This document shows positions 8,392 to 17,140 of a DNA stretch of 64,000 nt, piece by piece (the stretch's first letter is position 1; the number at the start of each line of letters is the position of its first letter). The position numbers were made by a program, and so were the translations under genes. This DNA comes from SLQH01 sp964612995. GTDB lineage: Bacteria; Planctomycetota; UBA11346. The DNA is taken from NCBI GenBank assembly GCA_964612995.1, contig CAZTGE010000003.1, positions 1 through 64,000 of the forward strand. The letters run 5' to 3'. A model generated the notes under the pieces. That model saw only the letters and a list, made by a program, of their open reading frames with translations, did not search any database and was not told the DNA's origin.

Positions 8392-9714
8392 CTACCAGCA
8401 GCGCTCGATGCGAGCGCTGCGATAGAAGAAGGCCAGGATCTGCCGCGCATCCAGCCCGCGATGCGCCATGGCCCAGGCGCTGATCTGGCTCAACCCCACG
8501 CCGTGTCCGTAGCCGCGTCCACGCAGCAGGAGATGCGTCCGGGTGCTCAGGCAGGTATCCCACAAAGTGCTGCGCACCCTCCGGCTGCCCAGGGCGCGCC
8601 GCAATACGGTCGCCGGCACCAGGTGGGCTCCGGCATCGCTGCGCAACTCCACCGTTGCCACGCGCTGCCCGTCGCCGTGGCGCGTGGCGATGTGTACTGC
8701 CTGCACGCGTGGTGCGAGCAGGGGCGGCTCGCCGAGGCCCCGCAACAGACGGGCGACCTCGCCGAGTTCCACCCGGCATTCCCAATGCATCACCTGCTCG
8801 CGTCCCAGGCCGTGGGCGCCGACCTCGGCGAAGGGATCGCGCACCGCGCGCAGCGCCCGCGCCGGATCGGTGGTGCCGTCCGGGAAGCGGCGTCCGGGCC
8901 AGACGCTGTCCACATCCGCGGTCATCCCGCCGGAGCAGGAGTGGAAGTAGGCCGGCAGGACCTGATCGTCGAGCGCGAGCACCTGACCCCGCGTGCTCCG
9001 TAGCGCCGCGGCGAGGTTGGGATGGATCTTCTCGGGCAGTCCGCCGTAGGCCATGTCGATCGCCGGTGTGGCGTCGAGCTGCCAGGGCTGATCGCGTCGG
9101 GCGAACCAGCGCGAGAGCGCATAGCTGCGCGCCGCCACCGCCTGGGCCGCGAGCGCAGCGACCGGCCAGTCGGGCTCGACCTCGCGCACCAGCACGCCTG
9201 GCAGGTAGGCTTCGCATCCGAGCCGCTCGCAGACCATAACCGTGCCGCCGTCGTGCAGCAGCACCAGCGACCCACCATGCAAGGTGCGTTGCCGCGCTGC
9301 GGCGCCGCGCTCGCACGCGAATGCCGGGCCCGACCCCGCGAAACGCAGCACGGCCTGCTCACTGGCGACAGGCGTGCCTGCGATCTGCAGACGATGCGCG
9401 TGGATCCCCACCGCGAGCGGACCCGGCGAGAGCGTGCGTCCTGCGAGCGTTGCGGGGCGCAGCAGCACCAGATCCAGCTCGGTGGCTGATCCCAGCCGGA
9501 CGGTCAGCTCGGGCTCGCCATCGAGCGAGCCGAGGTCCCTCCGCGGTGCCGCGCGTACCGCGTTCGCCGGCTGCGGTCGGGTCCGGATCGCGGTGGAACG
9601 ATCCGGGCTGCGCCACCAGGGATGCGCGGTCCGGCGTTGGCAGCCGCCGAGGACGACCAGCCCCAGCAGGCAGATGAGGCCGGCACGGCCAGTCGACATC
9701 ATCGCCAGGCGCAT
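8392..9714 (-). CDS. SpoIID/LytB-domain lipoprotein
   Basis: A 440-aa protein with a lipoprotein signal (VVLGGC lipobox at about residue 20-25). The SpoIID signature runs through the middle and end: LVREVEPDWPVAALAAQAVA, then SYALSRW, then AYFHSCSGGMTADVDSVWPG, and RGYGHGVGLSQISAWAMA near the C-terminus. SpoIID of Bacillus is a lytic transglycosylase for denuded glycan; outside spore formers the domain is thought to act on cell-wall glycan strands. It starts one base after the stop of the MBL hydrolase, so the two form an operon. The family occurs widely in non-sporulating bacteria, so it does not imply sporulation. Confidence 0.88.
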   Translation of the reverse strand: MRLAMMSTGRAGLICLLGLVVLGGCQRRTAHPWWRSPDRSTAIRTRPQPANAVRAAPRRDLGSLDGEPELTVRLGSATELDLVLLRPATLAGRTLSPGPLAVGIHAHRLQIAGTPVASEQAVLRFAGSGPAFACERGAAARQRTLHGGSLVLLHDGGTVMVCERLGCEAYLPGVLVREVEPDWPVAALAAQAVAARSYALSRWFARRDQPWQLDATPAIDMAYGGLPEKIHPNLAAALRSTRGQVLALDDQVLPAYFHSCSGGMTADVDSVWPGRRFPDGTTDPARALRAVRDPFAEVGAHGLGREQVMHWECRVELGEVARLLRGLGEPPLLAPRVQAVHIATRHGDGQRVATVELRSDAGAHLVPATVLRRALGSRRVRSTLWDTCLSTRTHLLLRGRGYGHGVGLSQISAWAMAHRGLDARQILAFFYRSARIERCW

Positions 9715-9715
9715 C

Positions 9716-10546
9716 TCAGGTGTCTCCGAAGGGCAGGACCATGCCGTCGTAGGCGAGCTCGACGCCCGGCGGCAGCCGACCCGCCCAACGCGCGTAGCGC
9801 ATCTCGGGGCCCATGTGGACGAATACGGTCCGGCGCGGACGCACCCGTTCGACCACCATGAGCGCTTCGGCCAGGTGCATGTGGGTCTCGTGCTCGTCCT
9901 CGCGCAACATACCGAGGACCAGGAGTTCGAGATCCTGCAGGTAGGCGAAACTGACTTCGGGGAAGACCTTGACGTCGGTGCAGTAGCCCATGCTGCCGCA
10001 GCGGAAGCCGGTGGTACGGCCGGCTGGCCCGTGGCTCTGCTCGAATGCCGTCACCGGCAGGCCCGCGAGTTCGAGCGTCAACCCGTCGGAGAGCGATCGT
10101 GTGCGCAGCACCGGGCGAGAGAGGTAGTAGGCCTCCTCCTCCTCGGTCGGGAAACAGTAGTCGAAACGTCGCCGCAGCTGCGCCAGATGGGTCGCATGAC
10201 CATAGATGACGATGGGGTCGCCGTGCTGAAGGCGGTTGAGATGGCGCAACTCGTTGATTCCGTGGGTGTGATCGGCGTGCTCGTGGGTCAGGAGCACCGC
10301 GTCGCAACGGGTGATGCACCGCTGTGGGTAGTGGATGCCATCCCAGTCGCGGTAGGGGTCGCGCATCTGGTGCATCAGATCCGGTCCGGCATCGATCAGC
10401 AGCACCTGGTCGTCCGGTCCGCGGATGATCGCCCCCGACCGCCGCCGGTGATCCCGGGGATCCTCCGACCATTGCTCGGGCCAACCCCAAGGGGGAGAGC
10501 CGTGACTGGTACCGCACCCGGAGATCACCAGGTTCCATCCGCTCAT
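9716..10546 (-). CDS. MBL-fold metallo-hydrolase (PhnP-like phosphodiesterase)
   Basis: A metallo-beta-lactamase-fold hydrolase of 276 aa. Metal-binding motifs are LLTHEHADHTHG (HxHxDH), the downstream SHGPAGRTTG histidine and FVHMGPEM near the C-terminus. The N-terminal GCGTSHGSP matches the PhnP/PqsE-like group that hydrolyses cyclic phosphodiesters. The ATG is at 10544-10546; the frame is open further upstream but those codons overlap the divergent phosphatase gene. It is followed without a gap by the SpoIID-like gene. The substrate is uncertain: a cyclic nucleotide or cyclic ribose phosphate is likely. Confidence 0.85.
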   Translation of the reverse strand: MSGWNLVISGCGTSHGSPPWGWPEQWSEDPRDHRRRSGAIIRGPDDQVLLIDAGPDLMHQMRDPYRDWDGIHYPQRCITRCDAVLLTHEHADHTHGINELRHLNRLQHGDPIVIYGHATHLAQLRRRFDYCFPTEEEEAYYLSRPVLRTRSLSDGLTLELAGLPVTAFEQSHGPAGRTTGFRCGSMGYCTDVKVFPEVSFAYLQDLELLVLGMLREDEHETHMHLAEALMVVERVRPRRTVFVHMGPEMRYARWAGRLPPGVELAYDGMVLPFGDT

Positions 10547-10673
10547 AGCTGCAGTGTTCCCCGGCTGCGAGATGGAGCAAGGCCTCGGCCCTGGACGGGC
10601 ATCAGCGTCACTGCCGCACAGGCAGGCGGAATTGACTTCATTTCGTCGCCGCCCCTGCTGAGATCCCGCCCTT

Positions 10674-11492
10674 ATGGACCTGCCAGCCCCCAGGCTGATC
10701 GCCCTCGATCTCGACGGCACCCTGATCACCCCCGACAACCGCATCCCGAGAGCGCATCGCGACGCGCTCGCCCGACTCGAGGAGCTGGGCGTGGCGGTTG
10801 CGATCGTCACCGGACGTCCGGTGCTCAGCACGCGCCCGATCCATCGTGCTCTCGGCCTCCATGGGCCGGTGGTCTGCTTCAACGGGGTCTGGGCCGGTGA
10901 TCCCAATGGCCCGGCGATCCATAGCGACATGCTCGATGCCGACGAGGTCGCCGGCATCCTGCCGGAACTGGTATGTCGCGAGCGCGGCAGCATCAGCCTG
11001 TATCCCGACGTCGAACGTTGGATCATGGACCAGCTCTGTCCGACCACCGCCGGCTGGCAACAGCTCTACGGGGTCCCGATCCAGCTCGACCCCGCTCTGC
11101 GTAGCGACTGGAGCGCGCCCAGCTGCAAGATCCTCTATGCCGATGAGCCCGAGCAGATCGCGGAGTTGTGCCCGGCGCTGCAGGCGCGCTTCGCCGAACG
11201 CTACCACATCACCACCAGCCAGAATGACCGTCTTGAGATAACCCGTCACGGGGTGACCAAGGACCGCGGCCTCGCCGCCCTGGCCGACCATCTGGGTATT
11301 GCCCGCGAGGCCGTCTGGGCGGTCGGCGACGGCGCCAACGATATCGAGATGCTGCAGTGGGCAGGAGCGGGTCTGGCCATGGGGCACGCCGCACCGGCGG
11401 TGCGCGCGGCCGCAAAGCACGTGCTGCCGGGCATCGACGCCGCCGGGCTGCAGGTGCTGCCCGAGCTGGTGATCGCTGCACGGCGGGGCTGA
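10674..11492 (+). CDS. Cof-type HAD-IIB family phosphatase
   Basis: A cytoplasmic haloacid-dehalogenase phosphatase acting on small sugar phosphates or cofactors such as FMN. The catalytic Asp pair is D12 and D14 in LIALDLDGTL, motif II is VAIVTGRP, the motif III lysine is in VTKDRGLAAL, and motif IV is VGDGANDIEMLQWAG. The 272-aa length is normal for Cof/YidA/YwpJ proteins. Its TGA overlaps the ATG of the following methyltransferase by one base, so the two are translationally coupled. The substrate cannot be assigned. Confidence 0.9.
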   Translation: MDLPAPRLIALDLDGTLITPDNRIPRAHRDALARLEELGVAVAIVTGRPVLSTRPIHRALGLHGPVVCFNGVWAGDPNGPAIHSDMLDADEVAGILPELVCRERGSISLYPDVERWIMDQLCPTTAGWQQLYGVPIQLDPALRSDWSAPSCKILYADEPEQIAELCPALQARFAERYHITTSQNDRLEITRHGVTKDRGLAALADHLGIAREAVWAVGDGANDIEMLQWAGAGLAMGHAAPAVRAAAKHVLPGIDAAGLQVLPELVIAARRG

Positions 11493-12145
11493 TGCGCGGC
11501 CCCGCCTGCCTCGCACGGCTGCATGAACCGGCTTTTGCCTGGGACCGGGCCATCGAAGCGGCCGCGAGCGATGGCGACCATCGCCCGACCTGGGCCTACG
11601 CCTGGCCGACCGGTGACCGCTTGGCCCAGGACCTGACACGCCTGATCGATTGTCGGGGTCTGGGAGTGGCCGATCTCGGGTGCGGTCGCGGGCATGGCGG
11701 ACTGGCCGCGTTGCTCGCCGGCTGCACCCGGGCTCTGTTCGCCGATGCCAGCCCCCATCCTCTCGGCTGGGTCGAGGCCGTCCTGGAAGCCAACGCCCTG
11801 AGCGATCGGGCCCAGACCCGAGTCCACCGTTGGGGCACGCCATTGCCGCAGGGGCCCTGGGACCTGATCATCGGGGGCGACATCCTCTATCGCCCGGAAT
11901 GCTTCGCCGCCTTGCTGGATACGCTCATGGCCTCGCTCGCCCCCGAAGGGTGCGCTCTGTTGGCCGATCCACGACAGGGACTCGAACCGGAGCTCGTCCC
12001 GCTGGCCGAGGCGCGCGGCCTGAAGTGGGATGCCGCGCGCCAGGCAAGCGGATACACCCTGGTCCGGGTGTGGCTCACGCCGTCGCGCGATCGACGTCCT
12101 CGAACTGCGGCGTGCGATATCCGAGATCCCGGCTGCGCCGGCTGA
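11492..12145 (+). CDS. Class I SAM-dependent methyltransferase, lysine-methyltransferase-like
   Basis: 217 aa with the Rossmann SAM-binding motif VADLGCGRGHGGLAALLAGC near residue 56 and the acidic end-of-strand motif FADASP. IIGGDILYRPE near 128 resembles the D-x-x-Y motif of the METTL/family 16 protein lysine methyltransferases (for example ETF-beta methyltransferase). The start overlaps the stop of the phosphatase gene. The last 24 residues overlap an opposite-strand small gene and look poorly conserved in composition. Substrate unknown. Confidence 0.78.
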   Translation: MRGPACLARLHEPAFAWDRAIEAAASDGDHRPTWAYAWPTGDRLAQDLTRLIDCRGLGVADLGCGRGHGGLAALLAGCTRALFADASPHPLGWVEAVLEANALSDRAQTRVHRWGTPLPQGPWDLIIGGDILYRPECFAALLDTLMASLAPEGCALLADPRQGLEPELVPLAEARGLKWDAARQASGYTLVRVWLTPSRDRRPRTAACDIRDPGCAG

Positions 12146-12311
12146 GGATGCGGAAGGCCATCTTCGCGTCCGGATTCATGTAGAGGTCGAGCTGCTTCTG
12201 CGTCGCCACGTCGAACAGGGCGAAGCCAGTGCGCGAGTAATCGCCTTTGACCTTGCGGATCACGGTTTCGGGCCGACGACGAGTAAGCGAGTAACGGACG
12301 TGGTGACGCAT
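12075..12311 (-). CDS. Small conserved-looking protein of unknown function
   Basis: 78 residues, basic N-terminus (MRHHVRYSLTRRRPETVIRK) and a mixed alpha/beta look; I do not recognise a domain. The ATG has a GAAAGG ribosome site about seven bases upstream. Its 3' end overlaps the convergent methyltransferase by 71 bases, which is unusual and means one of the two ends may be wrong. The upstream DNA is markedly AT-rich compared with the rest of the window. Confidence 0.55.
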   Translation of the reverse strand: MRHHVRYSLTRRRPETVIRKVKGDYSRTGFALFDVATQKQLDLYMNPDAKMAFRILSRRSRDLGYRTPQFEDVDRATA

Positions 12312-12600
12312 GGCGCACCCTTTCTGCGATTAAAGAAATTCAATCCGCACTGAGCGGCGAGGGATTGCGATTACTATACCTGCTCCCCCTCCGATGCCAG
12401 CGCTTTTTCCCCTGGCTCGCCACCCGGGTCGTCCACAGACTGCCAGGAATATGGCTGAAGACAATATAAGTAAAATGCCAACAATCCTTTACGATATCTT
12501 GACGCGATCTTGCCTCTATCCAGGCCTCTTGCCGCCGCCATTGTGGCCAACTCGTCAACATCCACACTGCAGCTTTTTGTATTAAGTATATCAGCTGTCG
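12312..12600. other. AT-rich non-coding island
   Basis: About 290 bases with visibly more A+T than the surroundings (for example GCGATTAAAGAAATTCAATC at 12327-12346 and CAATATAAGTAAAATGCCAA near 12461). The only open frames are two overlapping minus-strand ones of 63 and 75 codons with GTG starts and no ribosome site. It lies immediately 5' of a structured RNA-like element, so it may carry that element's promoter or be the scar of a mobile element. Confidence 0.5.
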
Positions 12601-12820
12601 CTACTCAGGCCCATCGGGCATGAGTGGTTACAACGCCCTTTTCGGGGCCCCATCGTACGCGATGGGGTCTGGCGCCGAGTGATGGTGGGCGGATGCGTTT
12701 CGGCACAGCCGATCCGCCCACGCCTGAATCTGCCGGCAGATTCAGGCGAACCACGACAAAGCCAGAGGGGTAGGTCCTCACGCAGTGAGGACCGTAGGGG
12801 CGAAGGCCCTGAGTAGTCAG
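12601..12820 (+). ncRNA. Multi-stem structured RNA-like element B, copy 1 (HEARO/omega-RNA-like?)
   Basis: A chain of strong hairpins: GCCC/GGGC near 12609-12618; CCCCATCG/CGATGGGG (12648-12667); GTGGGCGGAT/ATCCGCCCAC (12685-12721); CGCCTGAATCTGC with its perfect complement (12721-12748); GGTCCTCAC/GTGAGGACC (12773-12793); and a GGGGCGAAGGCCC hairpin near 12797-12810. CTACTC at the 5' end can pair with GAGTAG at 12811-12816. The element recurs at 19011-19201 with base changes that preserve pairing. Single-stranded blocks such as GGCGCCGAGT and GCGAACCACGACAAAG are conserved between copies. The style recalls HEARO RNAs, the guide RNAs of IscB/IsrB, but no such gene is nearby. Confidence 0.6.
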
Positions 12821-12981
12821 TATCTGCCCTGCCCTCGGCCGCGCTCGTCAGCGACGCGGTCGGTGCAGCACATACCACCTGCGCCGTACCCCGACCGCCC
12901 GCCACCCGCAGCGCTGCCACGGCAACAGCAACACCAGCCGTGGGTACCATCTCGCTGGCCGCTCACGGCCGCGGAGACGTC

Positions 12982-15900
12982 ATGCTGCATGATCTGCGAG
13001 CGATCCGCCACCTGCTGTTTGTGGGTATGCTGGTGTCGGCCAGCACCGCGATAGCGGCCGCCGAGGCGACCGAGGCGACCGCGCGGATCGCCACGGCCAC
13101 GCGCGTCTGGCGCGAACGTCTGGTCGCACGCGACCAGGGCGCGCCGGGCGATCTCTCGCTGCACCTGCTGCTGTCGGCAGCAGGCGTTGATGCGGACCAG
13201 AGCGATCTGCGCGTGACGCTCTCACATCACGCCGGGCGCTGGATGCCTGCGGTGGTCCGGGTGCAATCGCATCGCGCCGAGCGTTTCACCGCCAGCTTCA
13301 CCGCCGATCGGGTCGCAGCCGATCGGGTGACCGGTCGTCTGTGCATCGATGTCATTCAGCCGCCGGCTGGCAAGGCTGGCGGCCATGGAGTCTTCACCAC
13401 CAACGCTCCGCGCCAGCAGGAGCTGGTCTACCTGCTCGACTGCCAGCTCGCTGCCACCGGGCAGGTGTCCGGACGCTACGTCGACGCGCCCGATCGCCCC
13501 ACTCGCGGCGATCGCATCAACGGATACTGGTCGCGAACCGACATCACGCGCAGCCTCTGCCGCCTGCTGCTGCCAGGGGCCATCGCCGGACGCGACCTCC
13601 ACCTGCTGGCCATCGCCGATGACCAGGCGCTGCACCTGCTCGAGGCGCGCACGCCGCACTGGAACAAGGCGCGCCATCACGTCGCCCGCACGCCGGTCCC
13701 ATTCACTGCCGACGGCTACGCCGGCACTGTGGACTTGTCGCTGCGCAGCGATGGCCATGTCCCGGCGGACGCGGCCCGGGTCGACTGCCAACTCAGCCTG
13801 CGCTGCAGCCTGGATCCAGCCACCGCCTCGCTCCAGGGTAGTCATGACATCGAAACTGTCGGCAACGTGGTTCCGGCCAGCCAGGGCGTGATCCGCGGCA
13901 GTGTGGTGCCGCTCGCCAGCGGAAAGATACCGGCGGTTCCCCGCACCCCGGCGAGCGAGGTCCTGTCCGAACTGCTCGACTGGGCCGACGATTGCTACCA
14001 CTACGCCCGCAGCGCGGAAATGGCCTTGCGGACCGGCCTGCCCTTCGCCTCCTGTCACGTGCGCACCGGTGTGCCCAGGCGGGCGATCCTGCTGCCGCAG
14101 GGCGGACACGCACGCCTCGCGGCGATCGCCAGCTGCATCGCCGAACGACCCGCTGTGCCGCTGGTCGGCACCACATTGACCGAGGACCCCGCTTTCGGTC
14201 CCTGGTATCGCCAGCGCGCGGCCCCCTGCGACAACGCGGGCCATCACCGGCTGGGCCCGGAGGGCGCATGGGTCCATCTGACGCGCTGGCACGTTCTCGG
14301 TCCCCTCAGGCCCCAGTCCTTCCCTCGCTCCCTCCACCCGCTGCTGCCGCCGGTGGTGTCTGCGGGGGCCTCGGCCTACGCGGGCACTGGCGATCCGCTG
14401 CTCCCCCTTGCCTCCACGCCAGCGGAGCAGTGGCGCTGGCAGGAAGTCATCGCCGAGGAGCCGCTGGTCGATCCGGGTCCGCTTCCCCATGGAGCCAGCG
14501 ATGGCTTCGCCGGACGTCGTTACCTCGCCAGCGCCACCATCCATGTCGCGCATGCCACGCAGGCCTGGTTGGCGCTCAGCGGCACCACCGTCCACAACAA
14601 GTGGGGGCGTGGCCGTCGCTGCCATCTCGCGGCCTGGATCAACGACGCACCGCTCTGGCGCAGCGGCGCGCGCACCGACGAGTTGCGCGAGCACCGCGCG
14701 GTGGTACCGGTCACGTTGGAGGCGGGCGTCAACCGGATCCTGCTCGCGGTGGACAGCCCGAGCACAGAGGCGCTGGGTTTCCGCTGCCATCTCTATCACG
14801 GCCCTCCGCCCCGCACGCAGGCTGAGGTCGCCGCATGGAACCAGCGGCGCCGCGCACACCTGGCCCAACAGCCGGGGCTCGCCATGACCGGTTTCCGCGG
14901 CGATCTCTCCGGCGTGTTCCCGCAGGCCGAACCGGTCACCGCCTGGGATCTGGAACAGGGGATCAACGTGCGCTGGCACATGCCGCTGCCCGCCTTCAGC
15001 AACGCCACCCCGCTGGTGCTCGGCGATCGGGTCATCACCCTCAGCGAGCCGCACCACATCCATTGCCACGCCATCGCGGATGGTGCCGAACTATGGCGAC
15101 ACAGCGCCTGTCCGTTCGACGAGATGCCCGCCAATGAATCCGCGCAGCTGCGTCGCGACGCCGCACGTCACCGCGACCTGCAGGCCAAGCGCAAGCAATT
15201 GCGCCGCGCGATCCGCGATCTGCGCGGCGCAGCAGACGCACAGGAGCGCAGCGCCGCGCTGCGCAGCGAACTCGCGGCGCTCGCTCCGCAGCTCGACCGG
15301 GCCGAGGCTGCGGCCGAGGTTGGCCGCATCGCCAGCCCGACCTGGGGTGCGTTCATGGGCCAGACCTTCGCCAGCCCGGTCAGCGACGGCGAACGGATCT
15401 GGATCAAGCTCGGCTCCGGTGTGATCGCCTGCTTCACCGTTGCCGGCGAACGTGTCTGGCAGATCACCGCCGATGTCCGGCCCAACGTCTACCAGACCAG
15501 CTCGCCGCTGCTGGTCGATGACCTGCTGATCGTCCGCTGGATGGGCGACAAGGCCGGCGGACACCACACCAAGGGCGACCGTTTCGTCGCCTACGCGGCC
15601 GACACCGGTGCGGTGCGCTGGCGCACGACGGTTCCCGGCCGCAGCGCCGGCGGCACCACACGGCCACTGCGCCTGAGTGATGGTGAGCAGATCCTCTGGG
15701 TGCTGGTCACCCCCACCGGAGCGATCCTGCGCTGCAGCGATGGCAAGCTGCTGTTGCCCAGCCGTGGCCTGCAGGCCAGTGCCGGGTGGACCATCGTCAA
15801 CGTCGACGACGACCGCCTGATCTATCCGATGTACTACGCCCAGATGGCCAGCGAACGCCTGATTCTGCGTGATCGCGACTGCGTCGGTGCGCGCCCGCTG

Positions 15901-17091
15901 TGGCAACCGATCTGGTGGGGCGGCGGCAGCCACCACTTCTTCACCGGCGATTACGCCTGCCTCTACGCCGGCCGGGCCTATCTCAATACGGTGGTCAAGG
16001 AACACGATCTCAAGCACCCCTGCCCCTGGCAGGTGCTCAACGTGGTCGATTGCCAGACCGGAGCGCTGGACCTGCGGCTCAAGCCCGCCTTCCGCGAGGT
16101 GGCGCACTGCTATACCCCGCCGACCATCGCCGGGCACCATCTGTTCCTGGTCGATTCGGGCGACCCCTCGTCGGGATGCTTTCCCGGCCGCCCCGGCGGC
16201 CCCGCAGCAGAGAGCGCGATCGCGGTGCTCGATCTCGACAACCACACACGACCGGTGGCCGTCAACCCGATGCCACGGATGCAGGCCCCGCCTGTGTTCG
16301 CGGGTGATGCGATGATCGTGCGCACCCACACGGGGCTGCTGTGCATCGGTTCGACCGGCGCCGAGGGGCAGGACTACGCCGCACGCGCGCGGGCAGAGCA
16401 GTTGTTCGATGAATTGCGCCGCTATCCGCCACCCAAGGCTTTTGAGGTGCGTGCGATCGCGCCGGTGGCCTGGCCGGACGACGCCGAAGCGCTGCCCACG
16501 GCCCGCCTGGGTGGCCAGGCGCCAACCACGCTGCTGCTCGCAACCACCGACGCTGCCGCCCCCGAGGCCGAGCTGGCCCGGCCGGCCCGGATGCGCTCCG
16601 GCCTCGGCACGGCGCAGCTGCGCGCACTCGCGCCCGCGACCTACGCCTGCAAGGGTGGCCTGCGTCAGGTGGCGATCGATCACACCGCCGCCTTGGGCGC
16701 GAGCGATGCACGCCAGGGCTGGATCGCGACCAACCTGGTGGTCTCGCGCCGCCAGGTCGTCAGCTGCGCAAACCCTTCCGAACTGCCGCTCGTGCTCGCG
16801 GGCGAACGGGTGGACAACGGCGAACGGCTGCGCCTGCAACCCGGACTCTATCCGTTCTATATCCACGCCGGTTTCTCGCGTCGTCCGCCGCCGGGTGTGC
16901 AGATCCAGGTCCGATTCGGCCTGCGCACAGTCGATGACCCCGAAGCTGCGCGTGCGCGCTGGCGGGAGCAGGTCGCCCCCTACGCTGCGGATCTGCGCTG
17001 GGTCAGGGACCGCTTCGCCCAGACCAGCCTCGCCTTCGACGCCCGACGCCTGCTCGAACTGCTCGCCACCGATCCGCCGGCCGGGGATTGA
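12982..17091 (+). CDS. Large secreted PQQ-type beta-propeller protein
   Basis: 1369 aa. A signal peptide (hydrophobic LLFVGMLVSASTAIAAAEA at about 9-30) points to export. About 600 residues of unassigned N-terminal sequence follow. From about 640 onward there are PQQ/quinoprotein-like propeller blades (NATPLVLGDRVITLSEPHHI, GERVWQITADVRP, VRWRTTVPGRSAGGT). A charged, probably coiled-coil insertion sits at about 723-780, rich in Arg, Ala and Glu (RDLQAKRKQLRRAIRDLRGA). I place the start at the ATG at 12982 because GGAG precedes it by eight bases and it leads straight into the signal peptide. Whether PQQ is really bound is unknown; such proteins in planctomycetes are mostly uncharacterised. Confidence 0.78.
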   Translation: MLHDLRAIRHLLFVGMLVSASTAIAAAEATEATARIATATRVWRERLVARDQGAPGDLSLHLLLSAAGVDADQSDLRVTLSHHAGRWMPAVVRVQSHRAERFTASFTADRVAADRVTGRLCIDVIQPPAGKAGGHGVFTTNAPRQQELVYLLDCQLAATGQVSGRYVDAPDRPTRGDRINGYWSRTDITRSLCRLLLPGAIAGRDLHLLAIADDQALHLLEARTPHWNKARHHVARTPVPFTADGYAGTVDLSLRSDGHVPADAARVDCQLSLRCSLDPATASLQGSHDIETVGNVVPASQGVIRGSVVPLASGKIPAVPRTPASEVLSELLDWADDCYHYARSAEMALRTGLPFASCHVRTGVPRRAILLPQGGHARLAAIASCIAERPAVPLVGTTLTEDPAFGPWYRQRAAPCDNAGHHRLGPEGAWVHLTRWHVLGPLRPQSFPRSLHPLLPPVVSAGASAYAGTGDPLLPLASTPAEQWRWQEVIAEEPLVDPGPLPHGASDGFAGRRYLASATIHVAHATQAWLALSGTTVHNKWGRGRRCHLAAWINDAPLWRSGARTDELREHRAVVPVTLEAGVNRILLAVDSPSTEALGFRCHLYHGPPPRTQAEVAAWNQRRRAHLAQQPGLAMTGFRGDLSGVFPQAEPVTAWDLEQGINVRWHMPLPAFSNATPLVLGDRVITLSEPHHIHCHAIADGAELWRHSACPFDEMPANESAQLRRDAARHRDLQAKRKQLRRAIRDLRGAADAQERSAALRSELAALAPQLDRAEAAAEVGRIASPTWGAFMGQTFASPVSDGERIWIKLGSGVIACFTVAGERVWQITADVRPNVYQTSSPLLVDDLLIVRWMGDKAGGHHTKGDRFVAYAADTGAVRWRTTVPGRSAGGTTRPLRLSDGEQILWVLVTPTGAILRCSDGKLLLPSRGLQASAGWTIVNVDDDRLIYPMYYAQMASERLILRDRDCVGARPLWQPIWWGGGSHHFFTGDYACLYAGRAYLNTVVKEHDLKHPCPWQVLNVVDCQTGALDLRLKPAFREVAHCYTPPTIAGHHLFLVDSGDPSSGCFPGRPGGPAAESAIAVLDLDNHTRPVAVNPMPRMQAPPVFAGDAMIVRTHTGLLCIGSTGAEGQDYAARARAEQLFDELRRYPPPKAFEVRAIAPVAWPDDAEALPTARLGGQAPTTLLLATTDAAAPEAELARPARMRSGLGTAQLRALAPATYACKGGLRQVAIDHTAALGASDARQGWIATNLVVSRRQVVSCANPSELPLVLAGERVDNGERLRLQPGLYPFYIHAGFSRRPPPGVQIQVRFGLRTVDDPEAARARWREQVAPYAADLRWVRDRFAQTSLAFDARRLLELLATDPPAGD

Positions 17092-17140
17092 CCTGCGCCG
17101 CCGGGCCGCTGCAGTCAGCAGAAGCGGAGAGGAGCGCGTC

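Noticed and set aside
12374..12567. Two overlapping small minus-strand frames in the AT-rich island
   Set aside because: Both use GTG, have no ribosome site and no recognisable sequence.
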